The notes beneath the pieces were generated by a model. The model was not told where the DNA came from, ran no database searches, and was given only the letters and a program-made list of their open reading frames with translations. A program made the translations under genes and the position numbers. A stretch of DNA of 64,000 nt, taken from contig VWZF01005684.1 in the NCBI GenBank assembly GCA_013396755.1, forward strand, positions 124,001-188,000. Direction: 5' to 3'. The DNA is from Sclerurus mexicanus. Its lineage: Eukaryota > Chordata > Aves > Passeriformes > Furnariidae. Every line of letters begins with the position of its first letter. Positions within the stretch are counted from its first letter, which is position 1. Positions 1 to 11,655 of this stretch are shown here, piece by piece.

Positions 1-2263
1 TATAACTGGTGAATGACCAGATCTCTTCTGTCCCACTCTCTTTTCAGAATTTTCCTCTATTCTAGGTGACAGCTTGAGCTGCTAGGTATTGCTTTTGCAA
101 GGAACTATTCAGCTTCTCTATATACTCAGTTCCCTTATTTTGGGAACTTTACAGTAAGGAATAACCTTACTGTATACAGAAGATCCCATTAAAACCACTT
201 ATCAACCTATCACTTCTAGGGACTTTTCCCTTAAAATCCTTTCTTTTAATCCTTTCTTAAAATCCTAAATCCTTTATTTTCTTTCTTTTTTTTTTTTTAA
301 TACAATAAGTCTTCTTTTTGCTTATCCTGTATGAGAAACCTCACAGTTCTGCAGCTTTCACATCCTGTCTTGAAACCCATAAATTCTTGTATGACACTGA
401 ATTTCAACATCATTATTTTTCCAGACTCCTTCTTTCCTCCTGCCACCATGTCCACACATTTTATGCCACTCTTTTTCCTTGTCTGATCCTTGGAATGGTC
501 CTGGATGGATGTCACCGCCTTCTCTACTTTGCTCTTTTAATTCAATTATAATGAACTAATAGTCCTGTCATTGTATTGAAGTTCACCACATGGGATCTTT
601 GAGACTTGATCTGCCCATGCCATGTTGCTCTCCTTCCAAATATTGACTTGTAATATTTTTATGTTAAGACTTGATGTATCTGCTTGTCTAAAGGGAAAGA
701 TGAACTTTTCTTCCCTCCCTGACATCCTTTTGTTTTTAATGAAAAAAGAGAAACCAAGAGTTAAATGTGGCATTGCACATACTTTGGACAAAACTCTGTT
801 CACTTTATTCTCATTTATAGCTTCCTTCACTTCTGACAGGTCCTTTCATGTTATTTGATGAGCAGTATTTGAACTCTGTCAGTTACTACCTGTATTATTA
901 GGTTAAGAATAGAAACAAATAATTATATTGCCATAAAGGTGTCTCTGCAGGGTTTCTTTAAGAAGCCGATTTCCTGATTAAAGCAACTCTTGGCTTCTTT
1001 CATTTTTGAAAGGCTTTAAGCAATCTGAAATGTTGCTTTGATTCAGTCATGATAAGCAAGTACATGCAGAAACACTGCAGTACAGAGCTGCTTTTTATAC
1101 TGTGGCTTTTTACAAAGGCTTAAATTACTAAGCCTAAATGAGCTTCTTAGAAAAGGAAGAATGCCTCTTGCTTGTCACAGCAACTGTCTTTTCTGCCTGC
1201 AGTACGTAGGACATTGACCTCTACCTGAATAGCCCGAGGTAAGAGGAGTAGCCACTGGAAATTATTTATAACCTGACCAGCTCATTTAGTTTCATCCTCT
1301 GAGGCCCTCAGAGTTGAACTGACACAGCAATAATGGCCAGCGAACTTTTGATCCAATTAATTCTTAATGAGAGGTTTGATTAGCAAATAAAGGGCCTATT
1401 AGGTTAGCTGATTGTCTTTCTTTTGCAATACCAGAGGTCAACATATTTTTTTTTTGACTGAAAGAAGAGAACATTGTGTACTCTGTGGTTAAATTAATCA
1501 CGTGCTCACAGGTGTTGAGTAAAGTTGATTCAGGAAAAACAGTCAACTTAAACATCTGTCTGTAACCACGGGAATGGAATAACTATTCCTCACTTTGTTT
1601 ATGATTGGTTTTTCTTTATTTCATTGTTAATCAACTGCATCCACCTTCCTGTGCTTGCAAAATATTGCATTAACCCATCCTTCTCCTTGTCTTGCTCTCC
1701 TTCAGACTTTACAGTTGTATTTTAATTTTGCTGCCAGAATTCTGTTTCAAATTAATTAATTCTTCATATGTATTTAAAATTTCCCAGTGTATTTGCAAAA
1801 AACAATCCAGTGCATGAAGTTCTAGTCCTGAAAATTTCCCTCTGAGTTATGACACACTTCCATAAAATTACAATGACTAAAGAGAAACACAAGATTAAGG
1901 ACAAAACTGAACTACAAATGACACCTATATAAATTAAAGAGTATTTTGATCTTAGTGCAGCCATGCTGGATTTATACTAGTGTAAATCTGACATTAACAA
2001 ATTGATCCCTGTAGAGTACTTTTTGTTATCTGAATGTTTAATCTTCTTTTATGCTATCAATAGTGCTTGAAAATAGAATGTTGCTCACTGTCTCTTCCTT
2101 CCAGCCTCCATAATGTACAGATAGCCTTAATGAGAAGAACACTTAAGTTTGTTGTCAGGCTTTCAGATATTAAAAATCTGTAGATGTAGTTATCTCTTTT
2201 GTAAGGTGTGATGTAGCCTTTAATTACATGATCACATTCTGTTTTTCTGTGATACACCTGAAA
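1..2263. other. Unique AT-rich DNA, no gene seen
   Basis: I see no exon, RNA gene or recognisable repeat here. Open frames are short and lie on both strands without coding texture. A T-tract lies at about 287-299 and a TAATTAAT-type run near 1752-1763. It is consistent with intergenic or intronic bird DNA. Confidence 0.6.
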
Positions 2264-2360
2264 GGATGGATGGATGGATGGATGGATGGATGGATGGATG
2301 GATGGATGGATGGATGGATGGATGGATGGATGGATGGATGGATGGATGGATGCATGGATG
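2264..2360. repeat. (GGAT)n tetranucleotide microsatellite
   Basis: A perfect GGAT/ATGG repeat runs from 2264 to about 2351 (about 22 units), then one substitution gives TGCATGGATG before the array ends. Because 4 is not a multiple of 3, every frame stays open: the plus strand reads as a repeated M-D-G-W peptide and the minus strand as repeated H-P-S-I. Neither is a real protein. A second array of the same motif lies at 41251-41337. Confidence 0.95.
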
Positions 2361-2605
2361 TTACCAAAAGTAGCAACTCTCAAGTGTTTCTTTTCACCCT
2401 TGTTACTCAGTGAAGTCTCATGACATGTTTACTAAGTGTTATTCAAACCTTGTCCACATGAGAGAAATGGTAATTTTATGATGATGTATCCTGGTCCTCA
2501 TTGTAATACAAAAGTATGTAGCAAACAGTATAAAAAAAAAAAAAAAGGAAGTAAAAATAAAAAAGCAGTGCAGAGTAATATAGGGTAGCTATTTCTGTTG
2601 TGATG

Positions 2606-2663
2606 GTTTGTTTGTTTGGTGAGGTTTTTTTCTTTTTTGTTTGTTTTGTTTTGTTTGTTTTTC
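2606..2663. repeat. TTTG-rich low-complexity tract
   Basis: The plus strand is almost entirely T and G in TTTG and TTTTG units, with one short interruption. It is simple-sequence DNA of the kind that recurs at 14.53, 38.10 and 62.96 kb. Confidence 0.8.
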
Positions 2664-5600
2664 TTCAACAGAAAAAGGTGAGATGTAAAGGTGTAGGCTG
2701 ACTCTTCTCAGACACATATTGCAATGCCACCCAAATGCTGATGTAAGGGCATGATCTGGACCTTTGCTCTGGACTCTGCAGTCTGAGGTTTGTAGCTCCC
2801 TCCCATTTAGTGGAGCTTCAGAGTGGATGTTTGGACTGGTCCGCAGAAGGCAGCAGCAGGGAACTGTGAAAAAAAATAAATCTCTTTTTACGTTGATGGA
2901 AGCTTCAGCAGCTTGGTAGTCCACCTGGGCTACACTCATGCCCTGATTTTGCTTGTCTGTTTGCATGCATGTGGCCTGGTTTCTATATATGTGCTCCCTA
3001 TTACCTCAAAGCACAGCTCTTACCAGCATGAATGCAAGTTCCCAACAGATTTGCAAATCAGAGACCCATAAAATGAACAGCATATAATTAGCAACCACCT
3101 GCAAAAAGTTTGGTGGAAACTACTAGACCAGGTTCATTAATGACCAGTACGGCAAGAGGCAAGGTTTAATCCAGTCCTCTAAGGCTGCTTTAACCACAAA
3201 ACTTCCTGTAATCTTCTCTGATCCAGCAATTGCTCTCATACTAAATGGGGGTTAGGTAAGGTTGCTTGTGCATGTAGACATTGACTTTGCATAGGTTATG
3301 CTTTTGCCTGACTTTTCTAGGTTCATGTATTTCAGTCATAATTTTTAGATATTAAGATTTAGATATTAGATTTAAAAATTAAGACTTAGATCTTATGTCT
3401 GTCTTTAGCTGAACTAAAACCTTTTAGACCACTGCACAAACATCTATCATATCTTATATGACTATGAACTGTGACAGCAGTTGCAAGGTTTTGCCCTTTG
3501 CATAGAGATGCTCTGAGAAGTAAATGAGGCCTGCAGTTTGCCAAAGGCTTTCACAGAACTGTTTTTGACCTTTAAGATGTACCTGAGGCCGTGGGAGCCC
3601 TCATTCATTCCCAGCATTTGATGGGAATCTTCCTACTTCCCTGATCCAGCCAGCCAGAGGTCTTCTGTCTCCAACTTTTTAAGCTCTTAGTAATTGTAAA
3701 TTCTCATAGCATTAGATGTGACTTGGCCATCAGAGCTAACGAGGAGATCAGTGGGATAAAAGGGATAAAGTACACAAAGCCAGCACAGTTGCTGTGCTAT
3801 GTGTGGACCACCTTCAGCTCAAACCGTATCATAGCTACCTTAAGGAAAGTTTGGTAAGTGGTTTTGGATGGCTAAAACCAGAAGCCTGGAGAACTTCAAG
3901 GGTGCCTTGGAATCTAAAACCCTTATGAAGTCACATTACTGACACAGCCTTTGCTGACAGCCTTCTGGTGTAGCGTCTGTCATAGACTTCCCACATTAAT
4001 CTCTGTGCTTCAGACCTCGCTTAATTTCGTTTCAAATTGAGTCTGCTTTGGGCACAATCTTCGCCTGCCTCTTTTTTCCCCCACTGTTCTTTAAAGTGCT
4101 AAGTAAACATCTAGTATTCAAGCTAGTGCATAACAAGAATCAAATCAATTTAAAAAAGGGAAGTTAATCATTATTAACAAATCATTTTGCTAACAGTGTA
4201 AGCAAGAACTGAATGACATAAAAATGTATGTCTGCACTACTAAAAGAAGTATAGCTAGGTCTCTAGTTTTTCATTGACATGGTTCCTGGTATCTGCTTGT
4301 GATTCTATATTATATGAATATGAAACATTAGCACATTTTTTTTCCATGGGATAGTTTTCTATCCTTTTTCAAATCAAAGTGAGCAGTGGTTTTACCTTTT
4401 TTATCTCAGGTTTTGTTAAAATGTTGACTATAAGCAAAAGATCATTAAAATTCATACTCATTTCATAGGTCAGTGTAGCAGCTTCCTTGAATGGAATATC
4501 ATTATAATTTTTTAAACATTGAAATCTAGCAAAAATCACACAGAAGTAAGTGTAATATTTTATGTTTAGAGTACTGTTTTGCTATTAAAATTTGTTTTGG
4601 CTTTTCCCTAGCCATCTTATCAAAGGGATATAATTTCACAATTAAAATGTCTAATTTATTTCCCTGTGTTCCCAATGTTATTGAAATTGGCTACTCTAGC
4701 ATAGATGCCAAAGCTCTAATAGACTCCAAAGCAACAAAATATATCTTTTGATTTTATTTTCAATTATCATTAGACTAATAGAAGAAAACATTTAACCTAA
4801 GATCAAAGAATAATTCCATTACAAAACAAATTCAGTAGGCAAATACAAAGGTGATTTATAGAAATTACTCTTTAGAATACAGTCATTTCGAAAAAAAAGA
4901 GTTTCATTTATATAAAGAATAGAAACTGATAATGAGTGATTTAAGCTTGGACCAGTTCCAGTAAAGTCTCAATCCACTGGAGAGTTTCCAATCTATTGAG
5001 AGGATGGAATGAGAGGATTTATGATGGGAAATGAAAGTTATACTGTGTAATTTCTGAGAAGAAGAGGGGATGGAAGGACCAGTACACATTTCACCTAAGC
5101 ATTACAGTGTGCAGGGCATACACACCACATAGTGTTTTTCCTCAGTCTTTCCAAAGCCACAGATGAACAGATTCATAGACAATTGGAGATTTGATTACAC
5201 AGATTACAGTGTGAAAATGATATGTTTTGGCTGTTATCACATATGGCTAAACATGAGCTATAAGAGAATAGACTCCATGTTGATACACTGTGGTGAATTT
5301 AGACTCTCAGTAACCTCTTGACACCTTGATAAAAGGTGATTTTTTGCTCTCTTTACCTCTTGATATAACATAATAAAGTACTCTTGACTCATTACTATCT
5401 GAGATTTTTAGAAAGTTGTGAATTATACGGAGAAAAAGTTATTCACAAAGCCTAATCCTTGCTGCTGAGCAAAGCATCCCCAAAGGAAGCATCAGAGTTA
5501 GGTATGAAGTTTAGATGTGCAGAAACACTTCCTCAAAAAACACCTGTATCTACATAGACTGGAAAATTTCCTTATGAAGAAAAACCCCACAAGGCTAAAG

Positions 5601-6040
5601 CACATCCTTGTGAGTAGCTCCCAAACAACTGCACAAAAATGCAATCTAACAGATGAAACAATTATTCCCAATGTTTTCAGGTTTTATTCTTCATATTCAC
5701 AAAAAAGTGTTTTAGATATTAAAACTTCATGTTGAATGTTATCTAACCCTTTGATTCTTACAAAACTTAGTTCCATGGACATGCTGCCAAACCCAGAAAC
5801 TTGTAATATATGAAGATGCAACATGCCTGAGTAATGAATAAGCATCTTTGCATCCTATTTTTTAATCTTTTTTTGCTACCACATGAAATTTTATACCCTG
5901 AAAAATACTATTCCTCTCCAGTTTATTGAATATGCACTTGATAATCCTTTCCTGATATGAGAAGAGATCCATATTCATATTTATTTTGTTCTAAATTAGC
6001 TACTCGCTTATTGACCCTAAATAGTTATCATCTCAGCTGG
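2664..6040. other. Unique AT-rich DNA, no gene seen
   Basis: No supported gene or repeat. The minus-strand open frame at 2589-2966 extends into the TTTG tract and gives a lysine/asparagine/glutamine-rich tail from that simple repeat, so it is not a credible protein. The rest contains only short open frames. Confidence 0.55.
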
Positions 6041-6047
6041 AAATATA

Positions 6048-6360
6048 TTAGAGTTCTAGTTGCCAAACAAATATTCGCAAAAGATGAATAAAAGCATATG
6101 GGGAGGAAAAACCCACAAAGTTTTCACTGCCAATATAATGGAAGGCATTCTGGCGGCCAGCCATCTGCACCCGCTGAACAGAGGGATCCTGGGATGACAT
6201 TGATCGATTTAACAGTAGGAAGGTATTAATGATATTCAGCACTGATGGCTGAGCCACTTCACACTCATTTGCATTTCCATTCATCATCTCAGCATTTATC
6301 ATTATGAGGTGAATGCCAGAACTAATTAAAGTCTGGGCTAACAGGGTGACATGGGAGTCC
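6048..6360. other. Candidate conserved non-coding element
   Basis: This block is more complex in base composition than its flanks, with few homopolymers and several TAAT and CATTTGCAT-like (octamer-like) words, such as TCATTTGCATTTCC around 6265-6285. An open frame of 84 codons covers part of it on the minus strand (6048-6302), but the peptide matches no family I know. The texture resembles vertebrate enhancer-type conserved elements. This is inference from composition only; alignment to other birds would decide. Confidence 0.3.
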
Positions 6361-8648
6361 AGCCGCTACTTATACTGAGGAAATATGGGAAACTTTCCAG
6401 CAGGAAGTAGACCAACCTTACAACAAACCCAATTAACTTAATTCCTAACTAAACCATTTGAGGGTCCTTCATTTGAATAAACTAAAAAGCTGGGATTGAA
6501 GTTACATCATTTTTTTTCTCCTTGTGTTCTAGTAGTTTCATGACTCAATAACATTGTCTTATGTAGACATTTGGGAGATTTCCTTAATGTGATTCCACTT
6601 CTCAGCTATCCCCTCCCAGTTTTGTCATAGCAAGCAGAGATACTATTTCAAATTCTGCACTAAAAGTTAAGTTTTAAGTATAAATTCTGGAGTAATTTGA
6701 TCCTGAATGGACTTCAAGAAGTATTGTGAATACTCTAGTAAAATAGTCACTCAAAAGCTGGTATATAGAGAAATCTATTGTTTATGTAAGAGAGCTAATA
6801 AACTACCTCTTCAAAGAGACTTTTTTCTTTTCCTAGCGCAGAAATATGAAATATTTCTTCCCTGTAGGCAAAGGCTTGCTTGGCATATTCTTACAAGCTG
6901 TCCCATTAGCTACGTTGAGACAACCTGTGAGCAAAGCAACTAGGATTTGATCCTGGATCCATCTTGGTAAGTCTTTTGGTTTCAAGAATCTCCTTGCTGA
7001 GAGCTGGACTAGACATAAGGATAATTTTCACCAAATTCCACTTAGGTCAGGTCTCTAGCACTTTTACATTCCTTTGAAATTTCCAAACAGAAAGAGCAAA
7101 TGTGATAGGAGAAAGATGTAGTAGTACAGAAAACTGTAGAAAATCTTTGCAAGTAAATTATTACTTTTACATTTTCAATTTTTAAGAAAAAAATCTATAC
7201 ATAGACAAAAAATCTTTTCAAAAGTGGATTTTACTAACCATTATCTTTACTAATGGTTCTATATGCTGTTTTATATTTTAAAGTATATTTTATTTCTACA
7301 TAGAGAGACATTTGATCTAGGCTCTGGGTACACATGGTAACATTTAATTGTCCAAGGAATTTCTCTCTTAGTCAAATAAATGTATACTACTAGGTCATAT
7401 ATCTAGTTCCCATGTCCACAATGAAAACTCCATAGTTTTCTCTGTATCACACACTGGAGAAAACATGGGGTTTGCACTGTTCTACAAAGGCCTAAATAGT
7501 TTTAGAAGAAATGCAACATCTTTATTTGTCTAGTGACATTCCTCCATGCCTATCCACAGATAAAAGAAAAAGGCACACTTCTGTGGGAAAGCCTGGAGCT
7601 CTCCAATGTTGCTTTGAAACAGTTGAGAGATTCAGAGTTTAAAATCAAGTCTTCACAAATCACTTTGAAAAATGAGAAGAGTAGTGAGCCTGTAGTCTTG
7701 GTGTGAATCTCCTTTTAAGAGGAACCTCAGCCTTTGGTCATACCAGGTTTTTAGTGATTTCCTTGCACAGTTCCATCTGGAATGCACAAAAGTTAGATAG
7801 GTATGGATGAACTAGTCAGACACTTTTTACCTGGCATTGATGAAAAATATTGGCATTTTATAACAGCAGAATAAGGAGATTCAGGAGATAATTTTCATTT
7901 TCCTTTCATGTTGGCCAAATTTAATTTAGTCCTCCTTGGTGGTAACAGCTTTGTCCTCTTCCTGACATATATTTCTGAACCATTCACATGGCCTGGCCCT
8001 GTGTAGCCTGCAAAAAAAATCAATGAACAACGAAGGGTTAGTTTATATTGACTTAATGTTGATTAGTTTACACTGAGTTGTCTGCTGCAAAAGATGTCAG
8101 AGCTTTTGTAGTTCATTAGCTCCCATCAATTGAACGCTGTCTTAAATTAGTACATGAGGCTCTTCCTTTCTGTAATGTAATTTCAACTTGCATTTCATAC
8201 TTAGCTTTCCTATCTGTACTTTCCCATGAAGCTGTTAAAACATTTTTCTCTACAAGAGAAAAGGAAGAGACTGAAAAAAATCAGAATGGTTGTTAAGTGA
8301 ATTCCTGCTCTTTTCACTTAGGGAAGTTATCCAACTTGCTATGATCAGTAAGACCTCTGACACCAGTTATATTAGAATTGTTATACAACTGTACACATCT
8401 TGTAATCATATAGGGTAATGACATTTTATAACTTTAAAAAAGTATTGCTTTACTAAATGATGTTCTTACAGTCACAAAATCAGTTGCAGCTTTTGGAATA
8501 TATAATCTCAGATCTGAACAAATTTTGATTTCATAAAAATGTTTGCTGTTATCAAAAAAGTGTCAGAAATTTGATTGTGACATAGCTTTATTAGATAGTG
8601 TTAATATGATTTTGCTACCTTTGAGGAGAGAGAAGGAGCACAGATTTG
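6361..8648. other. Unique AT-rich DNA, no gene seen
   Basis: No exon, RNA gene or repeat family recognised. The longest open frame (6707-6943, plus strand, 78 codons) has no recognisable domain and ordinary chance length. Confidence 0.55.
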
Positions 8649-8868
8649 GAATCACGGAACAGCTGGGGAGGGAAGGGACTTCTGGAGGTCATTTGATCCA
8701 ACCTCCTTGCTCTAGCAGAGCCACCTACAACCAATTGCCCAGGATCATCTCCAGGAAGATTTTGAATATCTCTAAGGATAGAGACTACACAACCTCCTTG
8801 GGAAATCTGTGCCAGTGGTCAGCCACCCTCACTGTAAAAAACTTTTCCCTCTTGTTAAGGAACAAACA
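8649..8868 (-). mobile_element. CR1 LINE 3'-end fragment
   Basis: Reading the plus strand, the block starts with GAATCACGGAAC, then GGAAGGGACTTCTGGAGGTC, ATCCAACCTCCTTGCTC, and later GTAAAAAACTTTTCC. This is the reverse complement of the avian CR1 3' end, so the element lies on the minus strand with its 3' terminus at 8649. Only the last about 220 bp are present, as expected for CR1, which is normally 5'-truncated on insertion. Several indels and substitutions mark it as old. A plus-strand open frame at 8543-9001 is just this repeat read through. The far edge is approximate. Confidence 0.9.
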
Positions 8869-11358
8869 GGACAAAAGAACAGGTTTTTATACTTATTTTT
8901 GTCAAGCAGCAGGATCTTTGCTACATGATGGCCAACATTCCAGCTGTGCTCTGTGGCAGACCTATTCTACCACTAATACCACAAACTCTGAAATATGTTA
9001 GAAAAGGGTGGAGTTTACTGCCAGGAATACAAAATTTCTATTGCACAAAAATGATTTGGGAATGACTGATCCAAACTGGCAGAGGAACGACTGCTAAAAA
9101 GAGGGCCTGTAGGAGGTGGAATATGGCAAAGATTAAAGTTTGCACTTGAAAGTAGAACACTTTCAATTGATATCAATTTTTTTATATATAGGGTTTGATT
9201 TATAACTTGAATGTCTTAATTGTCAGTTTTCAGAAAATAATTCTAGTCTGCTTGGAACATCCTTCCCAAAATATTGTTGACATCTTTTGATTTAGGTTTT
9301 TATTGAATATTTTGATTTCAACATAATTTAGTTTCACTGTTAAAACAAACCTCAATATTTTATTTCTTCTAAAATATCCAAATCTTAATTAAAAAAGATG
9401 AAAAGAATTCTTCTTATGTTACTAGATCTCTGGTGATTTTGAGAATTATTCTCAAAACCATAATTATTTCAAAATTTCTATTATCTAAAGTAATTATTTG
9501 AACTTCAGGAAGTCTTAATATTGCTTAAAAAAGAGATGACATAGAATCTTGTAAAATATAGAATGGCAGTTTCCATCTACAGTCTCTACACAAGGAATAT
9601 CATGATGTACTCTGTCCTTGAATGGTTTTGGGTTTTTTTGGCCGAAGTTCTAACAAGAAAGTCATGCAAATAAATGAAATGCAATTAGGAAAAAGTAATT
9701 TCTCACGTAGAAAAGGAAAAATACAGAAAAATCTGGAGTGATTGTTACAAGATGTCTGTCAAACCTTCTTTTCCACTCCAATAATTTGGTCTAGTCAAGA
9801 CACTTTCAGAGTTATTGGTGTAGGAAAATTCTTACCCTATGCACCTGCATTACCTTATTGTCATTCTTCCTGTTCTCTTCCCCTCTGTTCTTCTGACTGC
9901 TAAGTTCATGTGTCCATGCATGATAAAACTGCATGTGAATTTAATGTAGGGCAGAAATTCCTTCTTACTATTACTCAGACAGGCCAAAAGATGCCAGACC
10001 CAGAAATAAAAACATCTTGCCATCTAGAAGGCACTTCGATTTTAACTTCTTAACTCAGTGATATGCATCAAGGAGGACAATGTAACACAAATTCTGGTCA
10101 TCCCGAGTATGATATATAATTATAGATAAAACTGATTCTTATTCTGCTCCAGAATTAATGTGTTTTAATACAAGCTTTACTAGGCAGCAAAGGTGCAATT
10201 TTCTGATGACTGTTTCTGGTAAAACACCTTGCAAGGTACCGCCTTCAAATGTCCAGTAAGCATCTGACACAAGAAGAATAAAACTGGTGGTCAGTGTGAT
10301 ATTAACTATGTCTGTGGCTGCTAAATCTCAAGATAAGTGTACAGTGTCTTGTTTCCTGGAAAAACATAGTAATCATGTTAATGAATTTATTATGAGTTTG
10401 AAAGTAAGTATTTAAACCCGCAATGCTGGGTTGCTTTTCTTTTTTACTTACTTGTTACATGTAGCTATAGGAAAAAGAGATATAGATAAATATATAATTA
10501 TAGATAATGTAATAAATCTTCTCTAAACAAATCAGATGACATTATTATCCTTGTTACATTTACTTAATTTAATTTCTTAACCAATTAAATAAAATACAAT
10601 AAAGAAGTTTATCAAATGAGGCTTTTATATAACACAAGCAAAATAATCTTTTTTTATGTCTCTTTCAAAATGAAATTCATAGGAAAAAGGATGGAAAAAG
10701 TTTGAGAAACGTAAGAGCTTTTTCAGGCTAGTCATGAAAATAGTCAAATACACTAACATGCCCGAACTTCTCACTTCTTTAAGCAACAGAGATAATTCAT
10801 GTCAATTCAAGTGAATTTTTGTAGATGTTTTCATGATGTGGCCACGGAAAAGGTTTCCATGGAGAAGTAATCAGAACTATTTTATATGACAATATTTATT
10901 ATTCATGGTCCTACTCTAGCAGTAAAATAGCTAATAAAACAATCTTAGAGAAAGAAACACTGCAGCAGGCATTCTGTGACTCTTTTGTAATGGTTAAGGA
11001 CTTCAGATTCACTTGTGAAAGACCCTGTTGCTCACTGTTCATTATGTATTTACAAGAACACCCAATAAAGATTATTTTTATCTTATTTTCATGATCTTTT
11101 ATAGTGAATAATCACCACAGCATAAATATGAAATATTTCCCTTCTGGAAAAGGGAAATATAATCCAATTCCAGTAAAAGTAAGCAGACCTATCATTATCA
11201 TTGTAAAACAGAAATAGCCAGTCTGGCTGATGAGTAGTATGTCTTCCCAAGGTATGAAGCTGAAAATAGTCCTGGAAGCTACTACATTCAAGTTTTTGTG
11301 CACTCATTAACTGTAGCAAGATGAGGAAATAACAACAAAAAATATACAAAGTCAGTCC
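8869..11358. other. Unique AT-rich DNA, no gene seen
   Basis: Very AT-rich in 9150-9560 and 10430-10670. No coding exon or repeat family recognised. An AATAAA-type hexamer occurs several times, as expected by chance at this composition. Confidence 0.55.
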
Positions 11359-11550
11359 CTTGGGGAAAAGAAAGGAAAGAAGGGAAGGGAAGGTTTGGGA
11401 AGGGAATGTTTGGGAAGGTTTGGGAACGCAAGGCAAGGTGAGGCAAGGCAGGGAGGGAGAGAGAGGAAAGAAGGAAGGAGGGAAGGNNNNNNNNNNNNNN
11501 NNNNNNNNNNNNNNNNNNNNNNNNNNNNNNNNNNNNNNNNNNNNNNNNNA

Positions 11551-11610
<60 letters not shown>

Positions 11611-11655
11611 AAAAGAAAGAAAGAAAGAAAGGAAGGAAGGAAGGAAAGAAAGAAC
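11359..11655. repeat. Polypurine GGAA/GAAA tract with assembly gap
   Basis: The plus strand is nearly pure purine: irregular GGGAAGG and GGAAGG units at 11359-11486, a run of 63 N at 11487-11549, then (GAAA)n from 11550 to about 11629 and GGAA units to 11655. The minus strand is the polypyrimidine complement. The four long open frames over it are artefacts of stop-free simple repeats and N. Such mirror-symmetric purine tracts can adopt triplex DNA and are hard to sequence, which fits the gap. Confidence 0.93.

Noticed and set aside
2057..2413. Frames with repeated HPSI or MDGW peptides
   Set aside because: Translation of the GGAT microsatellite.
8543..9001. 152-codon plus-strand frame
   Set aside because: Most of it is antisense CR1 sequence.
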